The notes under the pieces were generated by a model that ran no database searches, was not told the origin of the DNA, and saw only the letters and a program-made list of their open reading frames with translations. Source: JBAZYV01 sp041658345 (GTDB taxonomy: Bacteria; Patescibacteriota; Gracilibacteria; UBA1369; 2-02-FULL-48-14). From it: a DNA stretch of 48,769 nt. Position 1 is the first letter of the stretch. Every line of letters starts with the position of its first letter. Of the stretch, positions 8,463-15,367 are shown one piece after another. The stretch spans positions 1 to 48,769 of the forward strand of contig JBBAAK010000008.1 in the NCBI GenBank assembly GCA_041658345.1, in the 5' to 3' direction. Both the position numbers and the translations under genes were made by a program.

Positions 8463-9458
8463 ATGGCAGAGCTTCTTATTGGTTTAAATTCACACAGTGA
8501 TCTGCCGTTTTTACGGCATGTATTGCCCAAGCTTTGTGAGCTACAAAAACTTTTGCCGTCTGATATTGTTTTGATGGATACCGCATGTGATGAGTCGGTT
8601 AAATCTTATGTAAAAAAAGAATTTCCGCAGATTGAATATTTGCGCCACAAGGATGGTAATTTGGGTTATGGGCGTGCGTACAATGAGATTTTGCGCAAAA
8701 AGGTTGGGGAGGAGAATGGTGCTTATAAATATTTTTTATTGATGACCAGTGACGTTTTGCTTGAGCCTAAAGTTGTTGCGAAATTTGTTGGCGAAATGGA
8801 AAAAGACAAAAGCATTGCTATGTGCGCGGGCAAGTTGCACTTTTGGGATTCGAAAAATAACAAAAAAACGAATCAAATTGATTCACTCGGAATTATGGCG
8901 GAAAAAAGACATCATTTTTATGATTTTGGTGCGGGCGAAACGGATAATGGACAATACGACAATCAGCTTGAGCACGTTTTTGGAATTTCGGGCGCGGTGT
9001 TCTTGATTCGCATAGATGCAATTGCTGAACTTGATGGTGGTCTTTTTGACGAGCGAATGTGGATGTACAAGGAAGATGTGGATTTGGCGTATAGACTAAG
9101 GTGGCTTGGCAAAAAAATCGTGATTTTCCCAAAGGTTTGGGGTTACCACGCGCGTACCGTTTATAACAAAAGTGGGAATTTTGTCGGGGGACTTTTAAAG
9201 GCGGATAAAGACAAAAAAAACTATGCGCGCGCAGAATCATACAAAAATCATCTACTTATGCTTAAGAATAATTTTACGTTTAAGTATGGCGCGCGGGTTA
9301 TTTTTAAAACTTTTATGTATGAATTTTTAAAAGGTTTGTATATGGCATTTACACATCCAAAAGTTCTTTTTGCAGGTTTAAAAACCTTGCTTTTTGTGCC
9401 CTCTAGGCGTACTTGTAGGCGTGCTTCTGTAAAAAAAATGCTCAACTATTTTAAATAA
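8463..9458 (+). CDS. family 2 glycosyltransferase
   Basis: This GT-A fold glycosyltransferase transfers a sugar from a nucleotide donor, probably in cell-surface polysaccharide synthesis. Visible features are the N-terminal LLIGLNSHSDLPFL, the GNLGYGRAYN motif, the donor-side LLMTSDVLLEP (a weakened DxD), and YKEDVDLAYRLRWLG, which carries the catalytic ED/DL motif typical of rhamnosyltransferase-like GT2 proteins. No membrane segment is clear except a mildly hydrophobic C-terminus. The ATG at 8463 is preferred over the TTG at 8460. The second glycosyltransferase starts one base after its stop. Confidence 0.88.
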   Translation: MAELLIGLNSHSDLPFLRHVLPKLCELQKLLPSDIVLMDTACDESVKSYVKKEFPQIEYLRHKDGNLGYGRAYNEILRKKVGEENGAYKYFLLMTSDVLLEPKVVAKFVGEMEKDKSIAMCAGKLHFWDSKNNKKTNQIDSLGIMAEKRHHFYDFGAGETDNGQYDNQLEHVFGISGAVFLIRIDAIAELDGGLFDERMWMYKEDVDLAYRLRWLGKKIVIFPKVWGYHARTVYNKSGNFVGGLLKADKDKKNYARAESYKNHLLMLKNNFTFKYGARVIFKTFMYEFLKGLYMAFTHPKVLFAGLKTLLFVPSRRTCRRASVKKMLNYFK

Positions 9459-9459
9459 T

Positions 9460-10245
9460 ATGGATCTCTCTATCGTAATTTTGCATCATGGGAATCCACA
9501 AGATGTAAGCAAAAATCTTGAGGCTTTAACGCATGCAATTTTGCCCGCAAAAACAGAGGTGATTGTTGTAAATAATGGCTATAGCGGAGCTAATGCCGGC
9601 ATTCCTTTTGAGCGTAATTTAAAGTTTGATTTGCGATTTTTTGAGATCAAAAATAAGGGTTATTCAAATGGAAATAATTTTGGAATCAACATTACAAAAG
9701 GTCAATATATTTGTATTTTAAATCCGGATATTGAAGTGGAAAAAGATACTTTTCGCGTGCTTTTGGCTTATTTAAAAGCGCATCCGCGTGTTGGGATTGC
9801 CGGCCCTCGTTTGTATTATGCAGACGGGCAAGTGCAAGACAATTATCGTATGTTTCCCAGACCACTGGACCATTTTATTAAGCGCACGATTTTGTGCAAA
9901 ATCTTCACCGAGCGTATGCGCAAATATTTGATGTGGGACAAAGATCCAAAAAGATCTGAGCCTGTAGATTGGCTAACCGGGGCTTTCCAAATTATTACTC
10001 GCAAGGCATGGAATAAAATCGGTCCAAATGACGAAAGGTTCTTTTTGTTTATGTCTGATGTGGATTTGTGCAGGCAGGCTTGGAACAGAGGTTTTGAGGT
10101 GCATTTTGTGGGTAGTGCAGGAGCACTTCATCGCGAAAATCGTTTGTCTGGCGGCGGGCTTGTTGACGTGTTTAAAAAGAAAACTGTGCGCACGCATTTT
10201 TGGGATGCGCTCAAATATTATTTAAAGTATAATCCGCTCGCTTAG
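9460..10245 (+). CDS. family 2 glycosyltransferase
   Basis: A 261-residue GT2 protein with the standard order of motifs: DLSIVILHHGNPQDV at the start, VIVVNNGYSG, NKGYSNGNNFG, CILNPDIEVE (DxD-type donor site), and LFMSDVDLCRQAWNRG (catalytic acidic motif). It resembles WbbL-type surface polysaccharide glycosyltransferases. It begins one base after the preceding glycosyltransferase, so both belong to one transcript. Its TAG stop (10243-10245) overlaps the first two bases of tRNA-Trp, and its last codons contain the tRNA's likely -10 element. Confidence 0.9.
   Translation: MDLSIVILHHGNPQDVSKNLEALTHAILPAKTEVIVVNNGYSGANAGIPFERNLKFDLRFFEIKNKGYSNGNNFGINITKGQYICILNPDIEVEKDTFRVLLAYLKAHPRVGIAGPRLYYADGQVQDNYRMFPRPLDHFIKRTILCKIFTERMRKYLMWDKDPKRSEPVDWLTGAFQIITRKAWNKIGPNDERFFLFMSDVDLCRQAWNRGFEVHFVGSAGALHRENRLSGGGLVDVFKKKTVRTHFWDALKYYLKYNPLA
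10228..10233 (+). promoter_or_regulatory. likely -10 element for tRNA-Trp
   Basis: A perfect TATAAT lies 10 bases before the mature 5' end of tRNA-Trp, inside the last codons of the glycosyltransferase gene. No good -35 is seen at 16-18 bases, so this may be a -10-dependent promoter or readthrough may suffice. Confidence 0.45.
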
Positions 10246-10317
10246 GCCTTTCGTATAGTGGTAGTACAGCGGTCTCCAAAACCGTTAGCGCAGGTTCGAT
10301 TCCTGCAGGGCCTGCCA
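10244..10317 (+). tRNA. tRNA-Trp (anticodon CCA)
   Basis: The cloverleaf folds cleanly. The acceptor stem AGGCCTT pairs with AGGGCCT (one G-T pair). The D arm is GTAT/GTAC. The anticodon stem GCGGT/ACCGT encloses loop CTCCAAA with anticodon CCA. The T arm GCAGG/CCTGC encloses TTCGATT. The discriminator is G73 and the 3' CCA is encoded. G73 and CCA match bacterial tRNA-Trp identity. Its 5' end overlaps the stop codon of the upstream gene by two bases. Confidence 0.95.
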
Positions 10318-10370
10318 TTGATGCTAGCAGTAAATAAGCGTATACTTATCGGATTTTAACAAAAATAAAT

Positions 10371-10829
10371 ATGCCTTTTTCAGAAAAACCGAGGTCCGTA
10401 GATGAGCCTCAAAAAGCTAAATCGAAAATATCCGCCTCTGCCATTATTGATAGCAAAGCTAGAATGGACTTGAGTCGAGAAACTCTTATGAGGCTTAGAG
10501 CTCGGGAAGAACAAGAAGGGGTGCCCGAGGCGACTCAACTTAATATGGCTGATTATATTGTCAAACCTGGTGATGCTTTGATCAGTATCGTCACTAAAAA
10601 TATAAAAGGTGTGCGTTGGACTCCTGAACTTACACATTTGCTCGCCGCCTCAATAGATTCGACTGTACAAGCAGGCGAGGGCTCTGGAGAGGTACACCGT
10701 ACCCTTCATTACATTGAGCCTGGGGACAAGGTGACCCTGAAAGATGGACTTTTAAGCGTTATACCAGCTGGTAACTTCCCGGATGGGACTGTTCGTGGAG
10801 AAGTTTCCACCCGGCTTTTTGAGATATAA
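10371..10829 (+). CDS. small protein with LysM-like motif
   Basis: The 152-residue product has a polar, basic N-terminal third and then a domain starting YIVKPGDALISIVTKN. This matches the first strand and helix of LysM domains, which bind glycan chains. A second strand-like segment, HYIEPGDKVTLKDG, closes the domain. No signal peptide is visible. The same YxVKxGDxLxxIV pattern appears near residue 119 of the 1710-residue protein at 33048. A rho-independent terminator follows its stop. Specific function unknown. Confidence 0.5.
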   Translation: MPFSEKPRSVDEPQKAKSKISASAIIDSKARMDLSRETLMRLRAREEQEGVPEATQLNMADYIVKPGDALISIVTKNIKGVRWTPELTHLLAASIDSTVQAGEGSGEVHRTLHYIEPGDKVTLKDGLLSVIPAGNFPDGTVRGEVSTRLFEI

Positions 10830-10849
10830 AGGGCTATAAAGCTCCCATA

Positions 10850-10880
10850 CCCCATAACGGAATGGGGGTTTTATTTTTTT
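10850..10880 (+). terminator. rho-independent terminator
   Basis: A six-pair stem CCCCAT/ATGGGG with a six-base loop is followed by GTTTTATTTTTTT. It lies 21 bases after the stop of the LysM-like gene. Confidence 0.8.
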
Positions 10881-10893
10881 ATGGTGCTTTAAC

Positions 10894-10922
10894 TTGTGCT
10901 TTTTGCATAGATTTGGTAATAT
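10894..10922 (+). promoter_or_regulatory. probable promoter of the HTH-ATPase/STAS pair
   Basis: TTGTGC (10894-10899), a 17-base spacer and TAATAT (10917-10922) precede the HTH-ATPase gene. A CATAG-type repeat falls in the spacer and others lie just downstream, which fits autoregulation. Confidence 0.5.
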
Positions 10923-10961
10923 ATGCATAGGTTTGCATAGGTTGGGGGTTGATTTACATAG
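10905..10961 (+). repeat. four helically phased direct repeats, candidate operator
   Basis: The motif (G/A)CATAGRTT occurs at 10905, 10925, 10935 and 10956, i.e. at spacings of 20, 10 and 21 bases, so all copies face the same side of the helix. They surround the -10 element and reach the start codon of the gene encoding a MerR-type HTH. The three upstream copies share TGCATAG. The likely reader is the protein encoded just downstream, but that is inference. Confidence 0.55.
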
Positions 10962-10969
10962 ATTCTAAT

Positions 10970-11695
10970 ATGGATAAGAAATTTCTAACGATTGGTGAAA
11001 CGGCTAAAATGCTAGGCGTTTCTGTGGATACTTTGCGAAGATGGGATAAGGAGGGCATTCTTAATTCGGTTCGTTCTTCAAAAAAAGGACATAGATATTA
11101 TTCTGAACAGGACGTGTATCTTTTTGGGAAGGATTTGTTTGATTTGGCTGAAGAATGGGCTTTAAGAGAGGTTGGTATTGAGCCTGAATCCAGCCTGTAT
11201 TGTTCCACAAATGATGTTTTCCAAAATAGGCTGGTTGGCATGCAGAATTTATTGGCCGGAATCCCAAATCTTTCCACGCCATTTTCTTTGATTGTTGCTC
11301 TTGTGGGAGAAATCGGTAATAACTCTTTTGATCACAATCTTGGGAATTGGAGAGATATCCCCGGTGTTTTTTTTGGTTATAATATTGAAAAAAAATATAT
11401 TGTGTTGGCTGATAGGGGGCAGGGTTTGTTGAGGACTCTTCAAAGGGTTAAGCCTAATCTTAAAACTCATGACGAAGCGATGCAGGTTGCTTTTACAGAT
11501 GTGATTTCCGGTCGTGCGCCGGAATCCAGAGGAAATGGATTGAAATTTGTGAAAAACATCATTACTACAAACCCACTAAATCTTCTATTCGAGAGTGGAG
11601 ATGCGAAACTTGTTTTGCAAAAAGGAGACTTGGAACTAAGAATCACAGAAAAAATCCCTCCGGTACATGGGTGTGTTGCCATGCTAGAATTTTAA
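10970..11695 (+). CDS. MerR-type HTH fused to GHKL ATPase
   Basis: Residues 5-45 form a MerR/excisionase-type winged HTH (IGETAKMLGVSVDTLRRWDK...GHRYYSEQDV). From about residue 85 onward there is a histidine-kinase-like ATPase with N box EIGNNSFDH (114-122), G1 box LADRGQG (146-152) and G2 box SRGNGLK (186-192). There is no phosphoacceptor His domain or sensor, so it resembles anti-sigma/regulator ATPases rather than a kinase. The ATG at 10970 is preferred to a TTG at 10949. The STAS-like gene 12 bases downstream is its likely partner, and phased repeats upstream suggest autoregulation. Confidence 0.8.
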   Translation: MDKKFLTIGETAKMLGVSVDTLRRWDKEGILNSVRSSKKGHRYYSEQDVYLFGKDLFDLAEEWALREVGIEPESSLYCSTNDVFQNRLVGMQNLLAGIPNLSTPFSLIVALVGEIGNNSFDHNLGNWRDIPGVFFGYNIEKKYIVLADRGQGLLRTLQRVKPNLKTHDEAMQVAFTDVISGRAPESRGNGLKFVKNIITTNPLNLLFESGDAKLVLQKGDLELRITEKIPPVHGCVAMLEF

Positions 11696-11707
11696 TCCCA
11701 AATAATT

Positions 11708-11980
11708 ATGTTAATACAATTAAAAAAATTCGGTACAACTCTTAGTTCAAGACCAGCCGGCAAGGAGGCCTATTTGGCGTTTTCGCCTACGCTGAGAGAG
11801 ATCAAAGAAGGTGAGCACGTAGATATTGATTTTGAGGGCGTAATTGTTTTAGGTCCGTCTTGGGCAGATGAATTTTTGACGCCTATTGTTGATCAATATA
11901 AAGATAAAGTTAGCTTGCTTAATGCCGATAACCCTTCTGTTAAAGCTACGCTGGAATTGCTTGGGCAAATAAGAAAATGA
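11708..11980 (+). CDS. STAS-like DUF4325 protein
   Basis: A 90-residue protein with the hallmark of DUF4325: a strand VDIDFEGV followed by GPSWADEFLTP and a C-terminal helix after LLNADNPSVKATLELL. These proteins are thought to adopt a STAS fold like anti-anti-sigma factors, and are often found next to GHKL ATPases. It lies 12 bases after the HTH-ATPase gene, and the pair probably works like an anti-sigma/anti-anti-sigma module. Its stop touches the 3' end of the convergent ocd gene. Confidence 0.75.
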   Translation: MLIQLKKFGTTLSSRPAGKEAYLAFSPTLREIKEGEHVDIDFEGVIVLGPSWADEFLTPIVDQYKDKVSLLNADNPSVKATLELLGQIRK

Positions 11981-12988
11981 TTACTTGCCTTGAGTACAGG
12001 CGATTAAAGAAAATAAATCCTTAGGATTCTTAGGACTTGTGAATATTTCGTATTCGGTGCCCAGGTTCTTTTTGTAGAGCATTCGCATCACGGAATAATC
12101 GGCGAGGGCGAAGCCAACCGCATCAAAAACAATCAAATCATCAGTTTCACGACGGCCCATTTTTTGGCCTTGGATTATTTCCCAAAGTTCGTCGAATTCA
12201 AAAGAGCCTTCTTCCAGGTTTTGGATCTCGCCTTCATATTTGGTTTGTTCAAAAAATTCCACCACAATACGCGCGTTTTTCATCACCATTGGGTCCAGTT
12301 CCGTTTTGCCCGGGCAGTCGCCACCAATAGCGTTGATAAATAATCCATGATTATCTTTTATGGCAGAATAAGGGAAAAGTTCCACTTGGGCTTTTTCACA
12401 AATGCAAGTTGTGAGGATGTCTACGCCTTGGACAACTTCCGTTCCATTTTTGCAGGCGATTAGTTCTAAATTGCTAGAGGCCATATTGTTTGCAAATTTT
12501 TCCATGGCATCAGGATCGCGATCGTAATAGCGGATTGTTTTGAGGTCGAAAATTTGTTTCATGGCATAAGCTTGGAATTCAGACTGAGCTCCCGTGCCAA
12601 TGATCCCCAAAACCGAAGCATTTTTGCGTGCCAAATGTTTTGCTGCGAGGGCGGAAGTGGCTGCCGTACGAACTGCCGTAAGTATGGTCATGTCACAAAA
12701 AAGTTGTGGGTAGCCGGTTTCAATATCGGCAAGCATGCCGGTTGCGACAATAGACATTTTATTTTGCTTTGGATTGTCTGGGTGGCCGTTAACATATTTG
12801 TAAGTGTAGAACTCTTCGTCGGCGCAAGGCATTAACTCAAATACACCATGTTTATAGTGTATCGCGTGGCGAGGACTTTTGTGGAAGACTTGCCAACGTT
12901 TTAAATCTTCTTCCAAAAATTTGGACGCGTCGGATAACAAGGTATTGAGGTCCAATTTTGCAATATCTTGTGAGGTTATTATTTTCAT
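11981..12988 (-). CDS. ocd: ornithine cyclodeaminase family protein
   Basis: The 335-residue protein follows ornithine cyclodeaminase closely along its length: MPCADEEFYTYKYVNGHP with the catalytic-site lysine, MTILTAVRTAATSALAAKHL, the NAD-binding IGTGAQSEFQA, and AIGGDCPGKTELD with the catalytic aspartate. These details favour true ornithine cyclodeaminase (ornithine to proline plus ammonia, with bound NAD) over mu-crystallin or alanine dehydrogenase paralogues. It is a single gene with its own upstream terminator separating it from the secreted-protein gene. Ornithine-synthesis genes are not in view. Confidence 0.85.
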   Translation of the reverse strand: MKIITSQDIAKLDLNTLLSDASKFLEEDLKRWQVFHKSPRHAIHYKHGVFELMPCADEEFYTYKYVNGHPDNPKQNKMSIVATGMLADIETGYPQLFCDMTILTAVRTAATSALAAKHLARKNASVLGIIGTGAQSEFQAYAMKQIFDLKTIRYYDRDPDAMEKFANNMASSNLELIACKNGTEVVQGVDILTTCICEKAQVELFPYSAIKDNHGLFINAIGGDCPGKTELDPMVMKNARIVVEFFEQTKYEGEIQNLEEGSFEFDELWEIIQGQKMGRRETDDLIVFDAVGFALADYSVMRMLYKKNLGTEYEIFTSPKNPKDLFSLIACTQGK

Positions 12989-13003
12989 AATATTAGATTA
13001 GTA

Positions 13004-13030
13004 AATAAAAAAATACCCGCGAGATGCGGG
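13004..13030 (-). terminator. rho-independent terminator (minus strand)
   Basis: Read on the minus strand, CCCGC-ATCTC-GCGGG (13016-13030) is followed by TATTTTTTTAT. It would end transcripts from the SIMPL-like gene and insulate ocd. Confidence 0.75.
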
Positions 13031-13184
13031 CTTAAAAGTTACGAATTATTTGTGTTTAACGCCGCATCTTAAAATAACACAAAAGAGTCGGCATTTGCGG
13101 TGCGTTTTTACTTTGTGCTATTTGTGCGAAGTGCGTCATACAATTTTTATCTTAACAATAAAAATCATGATTGGCAATTAATTT

Positions 13185-13874
13185 CTAATTTGCTCTATAA
13201 CTTACATCTGCGCTAACAGTCAAAGTTACCTTGTTTGTATCAACATCATAAGTTGTGCTATCAACCCAGCTGTACATGGAAAGTCCGGAAATTGCGCCGA
13301 GAGCGTAATCAAGCATTTCTTCGTAATTTGCCTTTTTTTCCGCCATTAAAGTTTTAAGTGTTGGCACCGCTAATTTTTCTGCTGAAGTTGTGTTTAAAAC
13401 TACAATTTCCGTCCAGTTATCAAAACCATTTTCGTAAAGCAATTCTTCCGCTTCTTCCAATTTGGATTTTTTTGTAAGGTCCACTTTTATAGACAGGCTT
13501 CCATCGTACAAATTTGTGTATTCCCAGTCTGCATAACTGTAAACACCTGTTCTGCGAACGGTTCCATAATCAGCCATTTTTGCTTGAATATCTTTGTAGA
13601 CTGCGGACATCTCTTGTACAGCTTCTAGTTTAGAAGCCATGTTGTCCACGGTGTAGGTTCCATATAAATAAACTTTATCTGCGGAGACATCTATTGTTGT
13701 AGATATGTTAAAAGAAATTCCATCTTGGTAATAGTATGGGTCAACGCAACCTCCGCCACAAAGGGCTGGTTCTGCGGAAGTGGTGGTTTCTGTTGGTACA
13801 TCGCTAGCCATTGCATTTGAGACAAGGGCAAAAGTAAGCAAGATTGCCACCGCTAATTTTTGTAATTTTGGCAT
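13185..13874 (-). CDS. secreted protein, SIMPL/DUF541-like
   Basis: A signal peptide (MPKLQK, hydrophobic core, SNAMAS cleavage region) precedes a 205-residue mature protein. It has two beta-rich parts and helices in an order like SIMPL domains: a first strand ending in VYLYGTYTV, a long helix (MASKLEAVQEMSAVYKDI), a strand after the conserved position of IxT, a YxASxxLxV-like segment (GSLSIKVDLTKK), and a closing helical hairpin. A cysteine pair (LCGGGC) near the mature N-terminus may form a disulfide. Function is unknown; SIMPL proteins are periplasmic or secreted. Confidence 0.45.
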   Translation of the reverse strand: MPKLQKLAVAILLTFALVSNAMASDVPTETTTSAEPALCGGGCVDPYYYQDGISFNISTTIDVSADKVYLYGTYTVDNMASKLEAVQEMSAVYKDIQAKMADYGTVRRTGVYSYADWEYTNLYDGSLSIKVDLTKKSKLEEAEELLYENGFDNWTEIVVLNTTSAEKLAVPTLKTLMAEKKANYEEMLDYALGAISGLSMYSWVDSTTYDVDTNKVTLTVSADVSYRAN

Positions 13875-13920
13875 AGGAAAGCGTTAAAAGTTATGGCTAA
13901 ATTTTAGAGAAACTCTTTTG

Positions 13921-13948
13921 TTGAGGCAAGATGAAAGTATGTTACAAT
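13921..13948 (+). promoter_or_regulatory. sigma-70 promoter with extended -10
   Basis: TTGAGG (13921-13926), a 16-base spacer and TACAAT (13943-13948) preceded by TGT give an extended -10 promoter. It is 25 bases upstream of the beta-propeller gene. Confidence 0.55.
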
Positions 13949-13973
13949 TGGTTTTGCCTTTAAAACTCCACAT

Positions 13974-15353
13974 ATGAATTTACGCAAACTGGTTTCGGTC
14001 TTTGTATTTGTATTTTTGTTTGGGCTTATGCCTGGCATTGGTTTTGCGACCGTAAGCGCACCTTTGGCTTGGCCCGGTTCTACCAGCGGAACGGATATTG
14101 ACTCCGGACTACATGGTATCGGTTTTGAACCAAGTGGGCTTTTTTGGAATGATGTTTCAAATAAACTGTTTGGGGTTGGAGATGGTGGACAAGTTGTCTC
14201 TATGAATGCGGATGGTTCAGGCGTAACTACTTGGGCTGTTAGTGGTGATTTAGAAGGAATAACTTTTGTAGATGAAAGTTCTTCAATCGTATATTTGTTA
14301 AATGAGAATGGATCGATTATTAAATACGATTTATCCGGAAGCAGGACTTTGCAAACTTGGGATACGCTTGCTTATTTGCCAGAAAAAGATGGCTGGGCTG
14401 GTGGCGAGGCGCTTGCTTATATGCCAATTTCTGGCACAAATTATTTTGTAGCCGGGTGGCAGTATGATGGAACTTTTTTTGTGTTTGATTTGTCCGGGAC
14501 CACTGTTAATAAAGTTGGTAGTTTTAAAACGGGTATGGGTAGAACGGACTTGGCTGATATGTATTATGAAGACGGACTGCTTTATGCACTTTATGACAGT
14601 GAGAATGTTTTAGAAGTCTTGACAGTTTCCAAAGTTGGATCTTCTTTTGTGCCAACTTTAGTTCATGAATATATTGTTCCGGGTGCAGATCAAGAAGGAT
14701 TTACTTTGGCTTCTTCTACCGAGGCAACAAGGACTGCTTTTATTGCGCAAGATAGTGGTGGGATTATCTCTTACACCGGGTTCCCAAATTTTTCTTATAC
14801 CGAACCAGTTGTAGAACCGTGCACTCCCACTACTTGGTATTTGGATGCTGATGGAGATGCACTTGGAACGCCGAATTCCACACAAAGCGCTTGTGAACAA
14901 CCGGTTGGCTACGTGTCTAACAATGTGGACACTTATGACAACATTCCAAACTACGGAGTCGAGATCCCGGAGGACAGAGTAGACAATAATATGAATGGCA
15001 CGGTTGATGAGATAAATGTTGGCTACAATCATCCTTATTACAGTACTGTTGACCCAACTACAAATCGCAGGGCAAAGATATGGAGCATGTGGGGAAGCCG
15101 TAACGGGGACTATGGAGTGAGATATGGAGATATGTCCATTTTTAGATTTTCTGCATTTGATGTGAACACAAAAAACCTAACGAGTGTTTATCCAATTTTA
15201 AATACCGGTTATGCGCTTGTGGTTTACGGCGATAATGTGGCGATTGTTAACGCTTTTGCCGGTACAAACGTAGTCACAACAACACTTACGGCGTTGTCCG
15301 GTATGACAATAGATGAGATTAAAGTTTGGGCACAAACCGAGCTTGGTTTATAG
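13974..15353 (+). CDS. secreted beta-propeller-like protein with calcium-type repeat
   Basis: A signal peptide (through GIGFAT) is followed by about 270 residues of repeated beta-rich segments such as EPSGLFWNDVSNKLFGVGDG, DLEGITFVDESSSIVYLL and DLADMYYEDGLLYALYD. These resemble SdiA-regulated or phytase-like propellers. Residues about 285-325 (TWYLDADGDALGTP...CEQPVGYVSNNVDTYDN, then DNNMNGTVDE) match the MopE-type putative metal-binding repeat that normally ends in GCDDNNPNVNPG-like sequence. The C-terminal 120 residues are unassigned. It is likely an exported surface protein. Confidence 0.6.
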   Translation: MNLRKLVSVFVFVFLFGLMPGIGFATVSAPLAWPGSTSGTDIDSGLHGIGFEPSGLFWNDVSNKLFGVGDGGQVVSMNADGSGVTTWAVSGDLEGITFVDESSSIVYLLNENGSIIKYDLSGSRTLQTWDTLAYLPEKDGWAGGEALAYMPISGTNYFVAGWQYDGTFFVFDLSGTTVNKVGSFKTGMGRTDLADMYYEDGLLYALYDSENVLEVLTVSKVGSSFVPTLVHEYIVPGADQEGFTLASSTEATRTAFIAQDSGGIISYTGFPNFSYTEPVVEPCTPTTWYLDADGDALGTPNSTQSACEQPVGYVSNNVDTYDNIPNYGVEIPEDRVDNNMNGTVDEINVGYNHPYYSTVDPTTNRRAKIWSMWGSRNGDYGVRYGDMSIFRFSAFDVNTKNLTSVYPILNTGYALVVYGDNVAIVNAFAGTNVVTTTLTALSGMTIDEIKVWAQTELGL

Positions 15354-15367
15354 AGCCTGGGCCTTAG

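Noticed and set aside
13049..13083. Inverted repeat TTTGTGTT/AACACAAA with 19-base loop
   Set aside because: A-T-rich arms and a large loop; no match to a known riboswitch or terminator. Could still be a weak operator upstream of ocd.
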